A stretch of 64,000 bases of DNA, taken from NCBI RefSeq assembly GCF_921293095.1, contig NC_060251.1, positions 42,203,644-42,267,643 of the forward strand, given 5' to 3'. Under the pieces are notes generated by a model, which was not told the DNA's origin, did not search any database, and worked only from the letters and a program-made list of their open reading frames with translations. The DNA comes from Ischnura elegans (Eukaryota; Arthropoda; Insecta; Odonata; Coenagrionidae). The translations under genes were made by a program, and so were the position numbers. Of the stretch, positions 48,701 to 59,944 are shown piece by piece; the first letter of the stretch is position 1; every line of letters begins with the position of its first letter.

Positions 48701-49027
48701 CTTCCAGGTACATTGGACGATGAGAGAGTCGGGGAGGGTAGTGGGAATGAGGACATAGATGCTGTTCAGCTCGGAAACAAGTTCCAAGTGGTAGGCGGAG
48801 ACTACCGGAAACCACACAGGTGTCCCATCTGTCACCGGGTCTACTCCAACTACTTCAACATGAAGCAGCATAGCCTAAACGTACACTATCCTGGGAGAGT
48901 GAACTGTAATGTTTGTTCGCGGATATTTACAAACAAAATCTATTTGAGAAAGCACATGGTGCGTTGCCACGGTGCACCCCTAGTTCGAGAAGGACATTCA
49001 TTTACAGTAGGCTTTAAAAAAAGTTAA
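39761..49027 (+). CDS. BTB-C2H2 zinc-finger transcription factor, isoform A
   Basis: Likely a nuclear DNA-binding regulator of the arthropod lola/broad/fruitless/tramtrack type. Exons: 39761-39943, 40031-40216, 41093-41630, then the terminal zinc-finger exon 48708-49027; 408 residues. The BTB domain spans residues 1-120: FCLRWNNFQSSI, VDVTLSCEGKAIKAHKLILS, SYFKAVFKENPCAHPVV, FMYQGEVHI, FLRTAELLEVRGLAD. The linker exon encodes an acidic, Ser/Pro-rich region. The last exon encodes two C2H2 fingers, each C-x2-C-x12-H-x4-H (CPICHRVYSNYF then NMKQH; CNVCSRIFTNKI then YLRKH). The linker donor at 41631 leaves one base, matching the acceptor at 48706-48707. The ATG at 39761 is the only plausible start. 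I cannot choose between named paralogues. Confidence 0.88.
41727..42143. mobile_element. hAT-like MITE in the BTB intron
   Basis: The ends are CAGGGTTGTTACAG and, inverted, CAGGGTTGTTACCAG. It is 417 bp with no ORF. The 8-bp flanks (CATTAACT and TGGATGGT) do not match, so the assignment rests on the CAGGG-type ends only. Confidence 0.55.
42144..44806 (+). other. BTB gene intron, mostly featureless
   Basis: AT-rich sequence with no splice-compatible zinc-finger ORF. A degenerate antisense tRNA-like SINE lies at about 44105-44290 (minus-strand A box GGGCATGGTAGTGAGGTC and B box-like CAGTTGAACCC). A further tRNA-like fragment is upstream at about 40840-40910. Confidence 0.5.
45763..47061 (+). 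pseudogene. Decayed Tigger transposase
   Basis: N-terminal helix-turn-helix remnant at about 45763 (KRTFLIDEKMKFLELVD). At 46815-47000 follows the second DNA-binding segment (GWLDRFKNRYSL, then SGESKDVNKETATQW) and the first catalytic region (VFNADKTGLFFNF). Families read ADETGLFF here; the Glu is Lys. Two frames are used, and a MITE with a foldback repeat interrupts between the parts. It is inactive. Confidence 0.78.
46080..46756. mobile_element. Harbinger-like MITE carrying a G/C-tract foldback insertion
   Basis: The ends AGGCCTGTTTACAT and, inverted, AGCCTGTTTACACG match the MITE at 37463-37662, including internal AATGCACCGTGT and GTTCATGCATTC. Between about 46215 and 46720 a different repeat is inserted. 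It has runs of C (46252-46265), G (46323-46336) and C (46434-46448) and several TCCTGGAT motifs. Confidence 0.6.
47812..48032 (-). repeat. SINE-like repeat copy, inverse to 44807-47345
   Basis: On the minus strand it reads the conserved body (ACAAGGGGAGACCACGTACC onward), GGCTGTAATTAATTAATTTC, CGAGCGGTATTTTTCACAAG, and an A box TGGCCTAGAGGTGAGCGT. The B box is missing, so the tRNA-like end is truncated at its inner side. Confidence 0.7.
48647..48664 (+). repeat. (TG)9 tract upstream of zinc-finger exon A
   Basis: Nine TG units end 43 nt before the start of the exon at 48708, within the polypyrimidine and branch-point zone. UG repeats bind TDP-43/TBPH and CELF proteins, which can control splice-site choice; a role here is inference. 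Confidence 0.6.
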
Positions 49028-51795
49028 ACCACTTACACACTTTCATTATTTTTTACTCTTTGGCTGTTTTGGCTCACACTGGCTCAAGTGAAGCTGGTGC
49101 TGGCTGTATTGTTATCAAGTGGAAGTATTCTCTCGATGTCCAATCCAGCTACAGCAAGTGCAGCCGGCGATGAACTTTGTGAGTCGGATGATGATATCAG
49201 AACCTACTGCCAGTTTCAATGCTTTACAATGGGCTCATTCCCATGCTTACTGACTTTGCCAATGATAGATTTGATTTTCACAAAGCCTGTCTCTTATGCC
49301 ATGTCCAAAATCATATTGGCTTGTGGCATAGGCAATGCGGGTGTGTGTGTGAAAATATTCTACTGCTGGCACCGGCTTTTCTGGCGTGTTTGGAACCCAC
49401 TGTAAGGTTTTAAACCTGTGGAAACAAAATTGTGTATGCCTTAATATTCATTCCAGGGGTGTGACAGTGTTTTCTCAAATTTTGTGAGTGTTATCCTTGG
49501 TTGAGTGAGTGCTACAGATTACTTGACTTTTGGATTGTGCTGTATCGGCATTAATTAAGTTCTTTAGCATAACATGATGGTTTTTCTAAATGAGACCCTT
49601 TTCAGAGTGAGAGTTCATTTAACGCAAATTAGCATATTTGTGAAACGATGCTAGTCTTTTATGTGATCACATGGATTGCATTCTTTGGTCAACTCAAAAT
49701 TCTTCTCCTAATTCCAAAATGTTGCTCAAATTTTATCTATAATTGAGAGACTTCCTTAAGGACTAAGTCACGTTTCAACTTACTGGAAGTTGCATATTGA
49801 AGTTATTGCTGTTCAAGACCTGCAAAATCTAGAAATTGATGAGGAGAAATGAAGGTGATGCCTGTTTCTTAAAATTTTTATATATTTCATACTCTTCTAC
49901 TCTTCCATACTTCAACTGATAGCCAAAAAAATAGCTATCAAGTAATTGTGCTAGTGAACAAATTGACATATTATCAGAAATTAATGTATCCAGTGAATTT
50001 TTAGACATTGGTCTCTAAGCCCATTGCACATTAATGCAAATTAACTTGATGCCGCTCTGATTGTAATAGTATGGAATTTTATTTTTACTTGGTCTGCCAC
50101 ATTTATGATGTTAAATACCTGTGAAAGAAGCATTCAATTTTAATTTACTGTTAAATATATCCTCAATTTTCACAGTTGTTAATTCATTTATTGATGTCTG
50201 GTTAACCGACTTTATGAAGACTGGCCAGTTATCATAGCTGCCTTGAGGGCTGTCCTACTATAATGAAATAAAGTGATCTCTTGTTTGGAGGTTTTTTATT
50301 GCAGTTCAGCCGTATTTAACTTTCTCATAAAGGACTTAAGATTTTGCGGAAATGGTTCCAAAACTACCATGGGAAGACATACAAATCCCCTATCACCAAA
50401 AATTTTCACCATATTTGATAGCTGTTTCGGAGGGTCTATTTTGTGTTTGTGACCTTTTCTTGACAAGTAGTGGGCTCTTTAATTTATTTTTAATATCTAT
50501 CCAAGCAGGATCACCAACATAGGATTTAAAAATCCCTTTCAACCACCCTTTCTTTCCCCTTAACACATTCAATGCGGGCCTAATTTTCATGAAAGTCAGA
50601 ATCGGATGATAAAAAAAGGAAGAAAAATAGACAGGTTGCCGCGCCATAACTTCCGTTCAAATACTGCTATTTAAAAAATGGTGCACATGGGTCGAAAGAG
50701 GGAAGCTCAGTGAAGGCCATGCACACAAGCTTGTGAGTAATGCTTTACTTCAATGAAAGGTTCTGTCTGAAGGAGCACTTAAAACAGAACTTAAGTGATG
50801 TCACCAACACATGAGAAGAGGGCTGCAGCTATCATGTCCTCTTATTTTAAACTTGGGATAATGGCTGAATGTGGAGGATTTATTTGCTCTAGCTTCTCTT
50901 TCCCTTCCATTCGTAGAATTTTTTAGATGGAATGTTATTTTTGGTCTGAGCGAGCAACTCAATTAATTAGTGAATTTTATGGTGACAGCAGGAAATTTGT
51001 GGAACTTCATTTCAGGAAAGGATACTATACTTTAAAACCTCTTTAATGATTTTATTGAGACAGCATTTGTAACGACACTGCACAGTCTTCAGAGGTCTAT
51101 GCAGTTGCTGGCTTTGGCATACATTCCTTTGGCAAATTTTCTTTACGTAAAACCGGATACCTATGGTTTTCCTCTGCCATGCGTCCACCCTCCTTATTTT
51201 TGCAGTGGGCGACTTAATAGAATGATGCTTGTAGAATGCGTACTTTTTATATGAAGTACATTTTTAACAGTTCAGTTACTTTTGATTTTTTGTAAATATT
51301 TTTACAGCCTCTTTGGTTTAATTGGAATGAAACTTGAGTCCCAGAAAGTAAATTTATTAATGTATTTGTTTGCATATAACCTACCATCTGAATGTCTGTA
51401 AAAATCCTCAAGACTTATTTATAAGTACATAGTTAGTTAATTTAGAATTCTACCATGTAAGTATGAATGGTTAGTTTTCAGTCCTTTGAAATTTGAAAAT
51501 TTGCTGCGTGGTACTCAGAAAAAAAAGTTGAGAATGTTGAAAAGGTGTAAGGTTATCTGTAAAAGTGAATGTGCACTTAGATGAAGGTCAGTGAAATCAG
51601 TTGGAAGTTCCTGAGATGCTGAGTCCATCGTCTGGGTTACTCCCAAGTTACCGTTTATCAGGTGATAACAGTTTTGTGACCACTACTGAATCTTCAGGTG
51701 AAAGACAAATGTGCCTTATCACTGTTTTGGTCTTCATTGTGCATGGCCACCAATTTCAGGAGCTGATTACCTATTGGTGGACACTCCTCCAAGTC
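49028..51795 (+). other. 3' UTR of isoform A and following intron
   Basis: 49028-50290 is probably the 3' UTR. A 105-aa ORF at 49088 lacks family features and no acceptor of the right phase leads into it. 50300-51795 shows no feature. Confidence 0.45.
50267..50272 (+). terminator. Poly(A) signal candidate for isoform A
   Basis: AATAAA about 1.24 kb after the isoform A stop. It would end the transcript before exon B, as needed for mutually exclusive terminal exons. Confidence 0.4.
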
Positions 51796-52469
51796 CAATA
51801 GGGTAGTTTCCTTCATCAAAGAAAACGAAAGGCATTGATTGCGATTCGTTACCCACCATTACTGTATTCCATATATAGAAATTATTTCGTTTGAGAAATA
51901 CCGGTTTAGACGAATGGTAATGGTCCATTTTTATCCTCATTTGAAAAGGGCCAGATTGGCGCCCATGCGATGCCACTCCACGTGACGTCACAGGGACCTA
52001 GTTTCTATACGAGAAGATAGGAGTTATACATCGTCTGAGATTACCAATGCATGCATGAGGCGCAGAGCTCAGGGAAACATGTCTAAATAATCACTTATTA
52101 AAACTGGCTAAGGTCGGAAAGTTTTCTTCATTTGATAAGGTATTAATAATCCTTATTTAAGCCAATCAGTACTACCAGCTAGCAGGGTACTCGGCTACCC
52201 GCTAGCAGCCTGCGTCATATCAGCGCTCAAGCCTCCCTCAAGGTCACCTCAAAGGGTGGCAGCGGGAACGAAAAATACGTCACACGGAGAGGTTTCCCGG
52301 CATTCATACTTACGCGTCGCGTTTTCGCGCGCTTGAAAATTTTCACTTTTCATTTGATCGCGAGAAATAAATACGGTCATTTAAAAATCTAAATGCGTGA
52401 AATACGTACTCCAGGAGTTTTAATCTTTCGATTTAGGCAATAAAAAAATAATAGGAAACCACCCTATTG
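51796..52469. mobile_element. MITE with CAATAGGGTRGTTTCC ends
   Basis: The ends are CAATAGGGTAGTTTCC and, inverted, CAATAGGGTGGTTTCC. It is 674 bp, CpG-richer than its surroundings, with TGACGTCA at 51983-51990. No ORF and no clear target duplication, so the superfamily is unknown. Confidence 0.65.
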
Positions 52470-52559
52470 AGGTGGTATCCTCCGTCTCTGTTAAAGTTGT
52501 TTTTTGTTTGGTATATCTATTGCTTCTATTATTAAGCCTTGACCAACATTTGTCCTTCA

Positions 52560-52970
52560 CGGTTTTATCTAAGAAAATGTCATCTACTAGGGTCCCCGCA
52601 TGCTCTGCTGTTGCTGACAACTGGAATTGTCTATTTTTTGCTGCTCTTCAGTGTTCTTGGAGGTGCACCTTTAAGGATCTACAAGTCTCCCAATTGTAAC
52701 ACTTGCCACAGGAGCATAGCACATGATGAACTTCCTTTTTCTGGTCATGGTGGTGTATGTCGTTCATGGAGTTGGTCACTGATTTTTGTGGCACCATTGA
52801 ACCTGGTGATTATGTCATGTTTTTACTTGCTCATTGTTAAAAGTGTGACTGCAAAAACATTGAGGAGCGGCGACAAATAGACAAATCCAGTGGTCAGCAA
52901 TAGCAGAGCATGCGTGGACCCCAGTGCGTGACATTTTCTTCGACAAAACCAGGATTGAGGGTTGATGTTA
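52560..52970. repeat. Diverged ~110-bp inverted repeat
   Basis: The segment 52560-52660 (ATGTCATCTACTAGGGTCCC then GCATGCTCTGCTGTTGCTGA) recurs inverted at 52865-52960 (GCAATAGCAGAGCATGCGTG then GACCCCAGTGCGTGACAT) with roughly 80% identity by eye. Possible fragments of one older repeat; no protein recognised. Confidence 0.5.
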
Positions 52971-55764
52971 CCCAAGGCTGATAAGAGAAACCTTAGAGAT
53001 AACAATATATGACAACTTAAGAGAGATGGAGGCTACCACCTGGATGGTACTTAGATGAGTGTGTTGACCAATTGGTAAACTGCTTACAGAGTTGGCGGGA
53101 AAGGGACCCTTAAAATGAAGATCAAAACAGCGACTTGGCACATTTATCTTCCACCTGAAAATGCATGTAGCAGTGCTTATGAAGCTGTTGTAACCTGATA
53201 TACACAACGTGGGAGTAACCCATAAGATGGACTCAGCATTTGTACCCCGTGAAAGTCTTCATTGCTGCTTTACATATGCTTTTGCACACCTACTGATACT
53301 AAATGTGGTCCTGAAAAAAGGCTATGAAGAGTATTCAATTTATAAATATTTCTTACTGAAGCAAGAATTAGATTTCAATTTTTGTTAAATTTAATGAAAA
53401 ATACGCGCATAAAATGGGAATAACAGTTTACGAACACCTATTCACTTTTCACTTTACCAGGTAGTTCCACTCCTTAAAAAATTACTGTTGAACTGTGTCT
53501 ATATACACAAGTGATCAGAGTGATAAAGTCAATTCAACTATTGGAATACGTCTAATGAGATTTTATTGGTACTAATTCTTATCCTATATATATTAGTGGT
53601 ACATATTAGAGATATTTTAATTGTTATTTACTTCAATTCTCATTCTACAGTAAATGATAAAATTGGAAAGAGACCAAATATTCTGAAAAAAGAAAGTGTC
53701 AGCTTCAAATTCCAAAGGAAATAGAAATGTGGCAGAAGTTGGACACTATCCTACATGTGTATTTATGTACATAATAGCTTCAGTCTGACTGCATTCCAAA
53801 ATATCTGTTTCAGGTGTGAAAATGCCATTTTGGTCCTGATAGTGACTTTAAGTAACATTTTCTGTCTTCTAAAGTCATTCATCGTAAAAAAAATTTCTGT
53901 GGTAATTTTTTACCTCACCCTTAATTGTATTAAATACCATCAGTATACTTCCTTTTTTGCTATTATCTTCATGAAATTACAGGATAGGTCTCGAATGTCA
54001 GTATATGATACATTCGAACTTTAACGTTGTGTGGAGATTGCACGGTTTACCAATAGCCTTCATAATATGCTCTATTTGGCTCTACAAGGTGTGGCAAAAA
54101 AGTGACAGGCTAATATTTTGTATAATTTTAATTTAATTTTTCTATAAATTAAATCTCACACCTATCAATTAAATTGTCACTAAAATTTCAGTCTACCATC
54201 AAGTATGTATTTTACTTCCAACTACCCTACGCATACATGGATTATCCTCACTTGCTTCTTATTCCTTAGCAGAATATATTTCAGTGGTGAAAATAAACCT
54301 AGTTTTAGTAAGTATGTATACATAAAACAGTTCTGGTTTGAACATAACAAAAAAATATTTTCAATGCTTTACCCTTACTTTTGCTACACTTTACGTACCT
54401 TAGATTCTTTCTTGTAGATTATTACATCATGACTGCTTGTTGTGTGTTTTGTGACTATCAATATTTTTTGTTATAGGTTCCTTATAATACATTCATACGC
54501 ATAGATAAATATATTCCCTGAAATTCTTTTGAGCTGCTCTTCATTTTTGCCATTTATTTAGTTGATAGTAATGATGGAAACCTCTGACAGTAGCCTACAT
54601 TATCTCTTCTGTCATTCCCAGGAATACATTTTAAAAGTTCCTAATCTTTGTATAACCCCATAATTATTTATTCTGTCACGAAAAATGTCAAATGTCCAAG
54701 GCTAGACTTTTGTGAGGGATAGCCCAATGGCCAATTTTTTTTAGGTTTCATGCTTTTTGTCATGGTATGCATTATCAACCAATCCCTCCTAGCCAACAAA
54801 GCAAGCTTATTATAAAATATGTATGAAATATGTACCTTATCAGACTACCTGTTGCGCAATAGATGCATATTTTTACTTTAGTGCCACATCTTTAACACAA
54901 CTTCCACAGTGTGTTTAATTATTTTTATGATATGATTGCTGGTATTTAGGTAGATTTTGATAAAAGACTTGTAGATGCTACCAGGGAATAAATGTATGCA
55001 TAACGTATATTTCTATGTTTTTTAGCATGACAAGATAGCCTTCGATTTATACATATATGACTCCCATAGTGCATAAATCATAAAATCCATTGTTGTAATA
55101 GCTTAATCTAGTTCTTTACTAAACTAAATCTGACGAATGGTTGACATTCCATTCTATTTCATAATTTAGAAGAAAAAATTTCCCATTAGTTGATATTTTT
55201 TGGGGATATTAGATCGACTAAGAATATGATATGTGTAACTTGTGTTCTAAATCTAGTTTGTGATGTTAGTAGTTATGTATTGTATCGAGGGTGGCTTTAT
55301 TTTTCAAGCACAAGTATTTCCCCATAAAACGATAGTCAAAACTGGGGTTGAGGTTGTGAAAATGGAGTCAATAGATTGTCATGATAAACTACAGCAATTT
55401 TGGTAACATGTGTATGTACTTGGAAAAAAAATCTGCAAAAAAGCTTTTCTCAATCGTCGTATTTCGACAAATTAGTTTTAGAGATTTTTGCATGGAAAGT
55501 GATGAAAGCATTTTATCTCACATAATTCGCATCAGATGCATCATTTTGGTGCAGCATTTTGATTAATTCACATCCTGCAACCTTCACCTTATGTGTCTCT
55601 TTATAAGCATACATTTAACTAAGCGTCTCTGAACCATTTACATAAATCTTATTTTCTCTCCAACATTATATAATTAGTAAATTATTTAGTGTGTAAAATC
55701 ATTTTCCTTGTAAATTATTGTTTGGCTTACCTACAATTACTTTTACTTTCCATATTTCTTGCAG
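52971..55764 (+). other. BTB gene intron before exon B
   Basis: AT-rich intron; no zinc-finger or other exon of the required phase was found on the + strand and no repeat has definable ends. Confidence 0.45.
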
Positions 55765-55955
55765 ATCGTGGTAGCCATATTCCATGTTCTTTGTGTAACA
55801 AATTAATCTCAAACAGATCAAATCTACTTAAGCATATGAAGATTCGGCACAGCACTGGTGCTACAACAGAAAAGTGCCATCATTGTGGTAAAGTCTTCAA
55901 AAATATGTACAGCTTAAAGTATCACTGTTATATGTATCATAGACAGGTGCGTTAA
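55765..55955 (+). CDS. Alternative terminal zinc-finger exon B of the BTB gene
   Basis: A strong acceptor (TTTCTTGCAG, ending 55764) precedes an ORF with the same phase as exon A, so it can replace it after the linker donor at 41631; the isoform would be 365 residues. It encodes two C2H2 fingers: CSLCNKLISNRSNLLKH and CHHCGKVFKNMYSLKYH, both C-x2-C-x12-H-x4-H. The stop is at 55953-55955. A GTGCG sequence straddles the end (after CAG at 55945), so splicing onward to a further exon is possible but not needed. The fingers differ from those of exon A, so the isoforms should bind different DNA. Confidence 0.85.
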
Positions 55956-56303
55956 TTTCATAATTGTAAAAATTTATCCTTGTGTATATATTCACCTAAG
56001 AGTTGCTGCGATGATGGACTTGTCAATAATTTTTATTGCATTGTTTAAATTGCAACTCTTTGGAATTGAATGCCTTTCTTGTGCTAATGGTCTATAGTTT
56101 TATTGCGAGACACCTGTCCTGTGTGCTATGGACAGTCATTAAAGATAATCTGATTCCTATGCTAGTAGAATGTGAACAATTATTTGGGAGTTAACATTAT
56201 TTTGTGAAGCAGAAATCGGTTGTTATATTTTAGAAAATTTTTTAATGCATTGAGATGCTTTTTGAGAATCTGTTAATGCTAATTCAAGCATTCTCTGCTG
56301 TAA

Positions 56304-56306
<3 letters not shown>

Positions 56307-56336
<30 letters not shown>
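56307..56336. repeat. T30 homopolymer
   Basis: An uninterrupted run of 30 T, about 350 bp after the isoform B stop. It could be the tail of a minus-strand retroposed sequence, but no upstream body was recognised. Its length may be an assembly artefact. Confidence 0.7.
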
Positions 56337-56337
<1 letters not shown>

Positions 56338-59300
56338 AGGTTCAAATGATAGTTTCTGACACGAATCACATCATTATCATTTGTGGGTGGTTATTTCAGA
56401 ACAAAATGGAAATTGAATTTATTCATTACTCTTTGATATAATTTGGCAGATTTTCAATGCTGAACATTTTAAATTTTCTAACCCTGAAATATTTATATGT
56501 TGTGACATACTTGAAGTTTTGGTGGGACTCAAATGGTAAAAATTTAAATTATTAGTGGTACGTTAAAATAAATATGTAGAGGTAAATGATAAAATGGGTC
56601 ATACTTAAGTAAAGTATTTGATATAGACATACCATGTTTCTTTTTTTCATCACGATTGTGTTTAGTATTACTGCTTTACCAATTTTATTAATGGAAGTTA
56701 TCATGGTCATGAACTTTATTATTTTGCTAAGTATGTGTGTTAAGTATCTCTAAAAGGAAGAGTCAAAGTTATTTATTTCTCAGTATGTGCAAGATTATAG
56801 TAACAGTGGTTGAGTAAGTAATGAGAAACACTAGCATTATTCAGGCATGTATCGATTTACATCACATTTGTGCCTGAGGTTATCCTACTTTTTTAGAAAA
56901 GTGGCTTTACCATCTATTCCTTCAATTTTGTTATTATGGTTATTGTAATAACCTAGTACTACTTTCTATTTTATAACTTGTATAAAATTTTTGAAACAGT
57001 CTTCCTGCCAATTTCTCCTGCCCCTCACTCATCTTTCTCATCAGTGGTATAAGAGACAACATGAAAAGATCGGAGAACCACTGCTGTGTATGTATGTTGT
57101 AAGTGTGTATGGTGGTTGTACCTATCTTCATATCATATTTATATATACACTTGTCCCTCATACTTATTACATTTCTATGGTTTACATATTAGGCTGTCAC
57201 CCCTTTCAGGACATGCACTATGTGGAGAACCCAGTCAATTCAATATGTATACATTAATGAATTCTTTCTTCTGTTAATGAGACAAAAGCATTAATCATTG
57301 CATATCTCTTATAGATATACACTCACAAAAATAAGAGTTACTGAATTTGACATACATTGTTTATGTTCTTAACTTAGTTAGCTTCCTTGCTGAAAAATCT
57401 ACATATGTACCTAGTTTGTAGATCATGATTTATGTGAAATACGTTTTCATATGCATACCTGAGAAAGGCAGAAGCATTGGAGGTGGTGGGGAGGAATATT
57501 GCATCGAAATCAAGATATTTTAGGGTCCTTTTGCATTCATTCTTCTAATTTACAAGTTCCTTTGGATAAATACCAATACGTAGCATATTTATCATTCTAT
57601 GATATAATCTGTGAGCTCCTACCAATCACTTATTTGAGGCAGGTGATTATCATGTGACAATGTCTGCCAACAGCACTCATCATCCTGCAATTTGGAAGTT
57701 GAGGTGACCATAGCATTGAAAAAACATGCAAATATGAAGAAATAAACATTTACATAAGAGAATAATGTGAATACTTGTCCCTCAGAGTGTATTATCTTCT
57801 CAAGTAAGTAACTTGAGTTTGTGTGAAAATATATTTCCTGTTAGGTGATGGTTTAATGACTACTGCAACTAAAATTAAACCATATGAAGGTAGTTGTTAG
57901 ATTGACTTAGGTGCATCACCTTGAATGAATTGAATGATGTGAAATATTTGATATTAAGGAATATTTACTCTCATTGTTGGTACATATTAGATCTTTTCCT
58001 TTTTTTAGTAACTCTGGTTTGTTTTTATGTAGAGTAGAGAATAGTCTAGTCATGATTAGTGATAGTAATTTTTGTACTAATAAATGTAGAAAAAAAATTT
58101 TACTCACCTCCATCTTCTTTTTATTATTGTGAAGAAGGAGAGTAACTTTATCTTCTGATTATTCGGATTACCAAAGAGAATTGGAGTTTTATCATCAAAT
58201 AGAAAAGAATAACTTTTTTGTACAGCTTGCAGAGATTACATATACCACAGAATTTTATCATATCATGTGAAAGTTGAATCTGCTAATCTATGTACTTCAG
58301 TATTCTTATAATTATCCATCGGTCTTTCAAATGTGTTAAGAGATCTTACAGTAGAAAGCAGTTAGGCCACATCTATTTAGTGAAGCTTCTTTAAAAATGC
58401 TGGATGAAATTTGTGAGATATAATTTGAATGAATGCTTCAGTTAGTCTGTTCTAATTTATTTACCCATTTCACATCCAGAAATAATGGGAAGCATTACTC
58501 TTCATCAAGGATGTTTTTCTTTTGTTAGAAATACCCATGAAATTACCTTATTCTAAAAACTGACAACTTCTGCAGTTGTACACTCTTGATATCAGAAGTA
58601 GTGCCTGCTACATCCCTTGCGGCCAAATGCCATTGATAAAAAGTTAGGTATGTATGTACTTATACATTAACATATACAATGCCTGTTAAATTTCTGGTAT
58701 TTTTAGACATTCTGACTTACAAGGCTGTTTACTCATGCTTCTCAATTTTATTGAGGAACATGGTGAATCATCACTGTTTCTAGCGTAGATTAGGACTGCA
58801 TTTTATGATGCATCCTATAACTCACTGCCAAAAACCAAAGTAAATGTGGTGGGTATGTGCACAATTGTAATCTTTCGGAAACAATTAAGAGTGGTAGAGC
58901 CTTCTATGTTAGCTGGAGGCTCTGGTTCATTTTTCACTGGTAGGGAATGGTAATGCAAAAGTTAAGAAATTAAATAGATGAATTGTCCATATTGAACCTT
59001 TCATTCTTTTAGTAATGGTTGCACCTTGTCTTAACTTCTTTCAAGGGTTGAGATTGTCTACACTTGATGTTTACCTGATCTGCACAAATGCAACAAATTA
59101 CATTTGAATAAAGTCTGCGAGGTATTGGATTCTTCATTGATTTCCCATGCTATTTGCTGCTTCTCAAAGTTATGATTGAATGTTGAATTCAGGTTGTTAA
59201 TGAGATGTTTATGACCAAAGTAACTACCCAAATATATGTGTTTTAGTTAATTCTAGTGCTGGCTGAAACATACTTTTTATTTTTTGAGGGTATGTATGCT

Positions 59301-59756
59301 ATCACCTGTTAATTAAGCATTTTTCTTAACCTCCGAAGGAACTTATGAGCTGATTTTCTGCTCTTTAACAGAAGAATAATTTAGTTCTCATGAAACCATT
59401 ACATAAATTTAAAGAAGTTGACATGAGTTATCGTCAAAAATTGGTTTTATTTATTTCTTGTATAAGGCAATAATGGATGGAGCTGCCATTGTAAAAATAT
59501 CTCTATTTTTATAATGTTGATTATAGTTATCATTTTTCTTGCTTGTAAAAATGTAATGCTTCAAAGTATTTTCGTGTGAAATAAGGTTTATGATGTAGAT
59601 GTGCCAAATGTAACTTGTTAGGGAATTAATTGTGATCCATATTTTTATATTTCCAATAAAACAAAAAATAGCCATCTTTTACTAATTTTTTTCTCTGTGT
59701 TTTGTTCCTTCATATTGACTCAAAGTGTGTGCCAAAAATTTCTCTTCCTTCAATAG
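56337..59756. other. Featureless AT-rich stretch
   Basis: Several AATAAA motifs and short ORFs; no domain, repeat pair or splice-consistent exon detected. Confidence 0.4.
56567..56572 (+). terminator. Poly(A) signal candidate for isoform B
   Basis: AATAAA about 0.6 kb after the isoform B stop; other AATAAA motifs follow further downstream. Confidence 0.3.
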
Positions 59757-59944
59757 GAGAATTGAAGTTCATTGTCCTCTAAGAGAATGTTTAACAACCT
59801 GGAAGAAAAAGTCTAGACCTGCAGTTGATGACAATGTGACAGCTTACATTGATGTGAAAGAGCAAAGCGATTTGCCGTATGACCCAGGAATTTATTGTCT
59901 TTCAGAGGAAGGGTTGGATAGGAGGCGCCCATATTATAATGTAG
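59757..59944 (+). CDS. Orphan exon-like ORF of unknown function
   Basis: A strong pyrimidine tract and acceptor (TCTCTTCCTTCAATAG, ending 59756) precede 62 codons without a stop, followed by a good donor (GTAG then GTAAAT at 59945). The entry phase requires two bases from the previous exon, so it cannot join the BTB linker donor, which supplies one. The peptide (RIEVHCPLRECLTTWKKKS, later DLPYDPGIYCLSEEGLDRRR) has a gene-like mixed composition, but I do not recognise it. It may be an internal exon of an unknown + strand gene or an exon relic. Confidence 0.4.

Noticed and set aside
49088-49405. 105-aa ORF just after zinc-finger exon A
   Set aside because: Hydrophobic stretches and several Cys, but no zinc-finger spacing, no in-phase acceptor and an overlapping ORF in another frame; best read as 3' UTR.
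52420-52620. Possible LINE endonuclease fragment (66-aa minus ORF)
   Set aside because: A weak resemblance (GTLVDDIFLDKT) in a short ORF that is part of an inverted repeat; no reverse-transcriptase or further endonuclease motifs nearby.
59725-59770. Possible zinc finger (Cys followed by KNFSSFNRR and EVH)
   Set aside because: Only one Cys is in frame upstream before a stop and the spacing is 13, not 12; no complete C2H2 finger can be formed.
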